Of a stretch of 64,000 nucleotides of DNA, positions 62,208-64,000 are shown one piece after another. Positions within the stretch are counted from its first letter, which is position 1, and each line of letters opens with the position of its first letter. The DNA comes from JAGNRR01 sp964409905 (lineage in GTDB: Bacteria > Bacteroidota > Bacteroidia > Chitinophagales > Chitinophagaceae): NCBI GenBank assembly GCA_964409905.1, contig CAYPET010000011.1:1-64000 (forward strand), in the 5' to 3' direction. Under the pieces are notes generated by a model that searched no databases, was not told the origin of the DNA, and worked only from the letters and a program-made list of their open reading frames with translations. The position numbers and the translations under genes were made by a program.

Positions 62208-64000
62208 ATGGCATATAAACTCAGAAATAAGGTCAGAATCGTTACAGCAGCTTCATTGTTTGATGGTCATGATGCCTCCATAAACATTATGCGACGCGTT
62301 ATTCAAGCAAGTGGAGCCGAAGTTATTCACCTGGGGCACGATCGTAGCGTACAAGATGTAGTCAACTGCGCCATTCAGGAGGATGCCAACGCCATAGCCA
62401 TGACATCTTATCAAGGTGGGCATGTTGAATATTTCAAGTATATGTATGATTTGTTGAACGAAAAAGGATGTGGGCATATAAAAATATTTGGCGGCGGCGG
62501 CGGCGTTATTTTACCCACAGAGATTGATGAACTGCATGAGTATGGCATTACACGTATTTACAGTCCTGATGATGGACGTGAAATGGGTCTGCAGGGCATG
62601 ATTGATGATTTATTATCAAAATCAGATTTTGCTGTTGGAGATCATTTAAATGGAAGTGCAGCATCTTTATTAAAGGACGGTGACTATAAAAGCATTGCCC
62701 GTTGCATTTCAGCAGCCGAAAACTTTCCCGATGCTCCGGAAACTCAGGCACTTTTGACACAAGTATCAGAAAAAGCCAAAAGTAGCACTACGCCTGTCTT
62801 GGGTATTACCGGTACCGGAGGTGCAGGTAAAAGTAGTATGGTAGATGAGCTTGTACGTAGATTTTTAATTGATTTTAAAAATGATGATAAAAAAATTGCT
62901 ATTATCTCTGTGGATCCGAGCAAAAGAAAAACAGGAGGAGCTTTACTTGGAGATAGAATTCGGATGAATTCTATCCGAAACGAGCGCGTGTTCATGCGCT
63001 CTATGGCTACACGCCAAAGTAATTTAGCCTTAAGCAAGCACATTCAGTCTGCTTTGGACATTCTCAAAGTTTCTGGTTTTGACCTAATCATTTTGGAGAC
63101 ATCAGGTATTGGGCAGAGCGATACAGAAATTACCGATTACAGTGATACTACCTTGTATGTTATGACGCCCGAATTTGGTGCAGCTACGCAATTAGAAAAA
63201 ATTGATATGCTGGACTTTGCAGACATTGTGGCTATCAACAAGTTTGATAAGCGTGGTGCTCAAGACGCCTTGCGTGATGTAAAAAAACAATATCAGCGCA
63301 ACCACAAGTTGTTCGATGCGGATGTAGATAGCATGCCTATTTATGGCACGATTGCTTCCCAATTTAACGACCCCGGCACGAATAGTTTATATGCAGCTTT
63401 AATGGAAAAGTTGGCCGAAAAGTCTGCTGGCGCACTCAAGTCCATGTTTTCAAAAGATCAGGCGGAAAGCGAAAAAATATTTATTATCCCGCCAGCGCGA
63501 GTTCGATACCTTAGTGAAATCAGCGAACTTAATCGCAACTATCAGCATCAAGCCGAGCAGCAAAGCGAAATCGCCCAAAAACTTTTTGGTATTCAAAAAA
63601 CAATAGAAACACTAAATTCAACTGAAATAGCGGATAAAGACCGACTAATTAAGGAATTGCAAGAGGTGTTCGAGAAGTTGAAACTTGACATAGATCCAAA
63701 AAACTTTCAGTTACTAGAACAATGGGAAGACATTAAAAAACAATACACAGAAGAGTATTATTCTTTCAAAGTGCGCGATAAGGAGATAAAAATAAAAACG
63801 CTCACTGAAAGTCTTTCACATTCACAAATACCCAAAATTGCCGTACCACGCTTTGAGGCCTGGGGCGACATTCTTAAATGGGCACTCACCGAAAACTTTC
63901 CTGGGCAATTTCCGTTTGCAGCAGGCATCTATCCTTTTAAACGCGAAGGCGAAGACCCAACGAGAATGTTTGCAGGAGAGGGTGGGCCGGAGCGCACCAA
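62208..64000 (+). CDS. icmF: IcmF, fused isobutyryl-CoA mutase with G-protein chaperone (3' end outside window)
   Basis: IcmF interconverts isobutyryl-CoA and n-butyryl-CoA using adenosylcobalamin. Its built-in MeaI-type GTPase protects and reloads the cofactor. The 597 residues visible cover the B12-binding domain (about 1-140), with FDGHDASINIM, SYQGGHVEYFKYM and FGGGGGV. The GTPase follows, with P-loop GITGTGGAGKSS (about 199-210), ETSGIGQSD, and NKFDKRG for guanine recognition. The first part of the linker and mutase domain comes next, ending in FPFAAGIYPFKREGEDP. The large catalytic domain continues beyond 64000. Leaderless-type promoter. Confidence 0.95.
   Translation, partial: MAYKLRNKVRIVTAASLFDGHDASINIMRRVIQASGAEVIHLGHDRSVQDVVNCAIQEDANAIAMTSYQGGHVEYFKYMYDLLNEKGCGHIKIFGGGGGVILPTEIDELHEYGITRIYSPDDGREMGLQGMIDDLLSKSDFAVGDHLNGSAASLLKDGDYKSIARCISAAENFPDAPETQALLTQVSEKAKSSTTPVLGITGTGGAGKSSMVDELVRRFLIDFKNDDKKIAIISVDPSKRKTGGALLGDRIRMNSIRNERVFMRSMATRQSNLALSKHIQSALDILKVSGFDLIILETSGIGQSDTEITDYSDTTLYVMTPEFGAATQLEKIDMLDFADIVAINKFDKRGAQDALRDVKKQYQRNHKLFDADVDSMPIYGTIASQFNDPGTNSLYAALMEKLAEKSAGALKSMFSKDQAESEKIFIIPPARVRYLSEISELNRNYQHQAEQQSEIAQKLFGIQKTIETLNSTEIADKDRLIKELQEVFEKLKLDIDPKNFQLLEQWEDIKKQYTEEYYSFKVRDKEIKIKTLTESLSHSQIPKIAVPRFEAWGDILKWALTENFPGQFPFAAGIYPFKREGEDPTRMFAGEGGPERT

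Noticed and set aside
62128..62214. Longer N-terminus of the glycosyltransferase
   Set aside because: It crosses the -7 box and the direct repeats; the conserved fold starts after GTG 62127.

Overview
The window looks like the chromosome of a Bacteroidota bacterium, most likely near Chitinophagales. The reasons are two secreted proteins with a type IX secretion (T9SS) C-terminal sorting domain, two PorG-like (DUF6089) outer-membrane proteins, type B ribosomal protein L31, the small DUF4295 protein behind L28-L33, a SecG with an Ala/Pro-rich tail, and many promoters with the Bacteroidota -7 box TAnnTTTG. Base composition looks near 40% GC by eye. Genes are densely packed housekeeping and metabolic genes. 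I see no prophage, IS element, CRISPR array, rRNA or obvious genomic island. Two 10-N runs (630-639 and 32491-32500) show that the window is a scaffold of three contigs, and both joins fall inside genes.

Layout. 1-5.3 kb: rmuC (interrupted by a gap), paaZ, and a TPR-like gene with secG. 5.3-11.4 kb: smc, miaE and fbp, converging on yigZ. 10.8-13.3 kb (minus): ribD, a DMT permease and yigZ, probably one operon. 13.9-20.2 kb (minus): a PorG-like protein with hscA, and an M1 aminopeptidase lipoprotein overlapping pfkA. 20.3-25.2 kb: an EVE-domain gene, a large decayed sensor histidine kinase and mazG. 25.3-29.6 kb: a nucleoside transporter and map, converging on tatA-mltD-truA. 29.8-34.2 kb (minus): rplS, then pruA-ccmC-ccmD-gdh, which combines proline/glutamate catabolism with cytochrome c maturation. 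34.3-39 kb: lpxB, tRNA-Ala, mscS, ychF and a second PorG-like protein. 39-41.8 kb (minus): a T9SS cargo protein, a deoxynucleoside kinase and trpS. 41.9-45.8 kb: a four-gene Mn/Zn ABC importer. 45.9-51.6 kb: flavin and heme redox genes, a lipoprotein, and an lrp/ahcY divergent pair. 51.8-55.8 kb: a T9SS subtilisin-like protease and rpmE2. 55.9-61.3 kb: cca, a beta-barrel protein, an M20 dipeptidase, a glycosyltransferase and rpmB-rpmG-DUF4295. 61.4-64 kb: a glycosyltransferase divergent from icmF, which runs off the right edge.

The most interesting item is the metal importer. One of its two permeases carries a C-terminal DtxR/MntR-like domain that keeps several metal-ligand residues, and the operon promoter carries a GTTAG-N6-CTAAC palindrome over the predicted transcription start. 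This suggests a transporter with a built-in metal sensor. Other points are seven genes whose -7 box lies only 4-6 nt before the start codon (apparently leaderless transcripts), a sensor kinase with four -1 frameshifts and three stops, a frameshifted diheme cytochrome, 12-bp direct repeats between the icmF and glycosyltransferase promoters, and a contig join in ccmC that can be repaired from the sequence itself. I found no clearly new multi-gene defence or mobile system.
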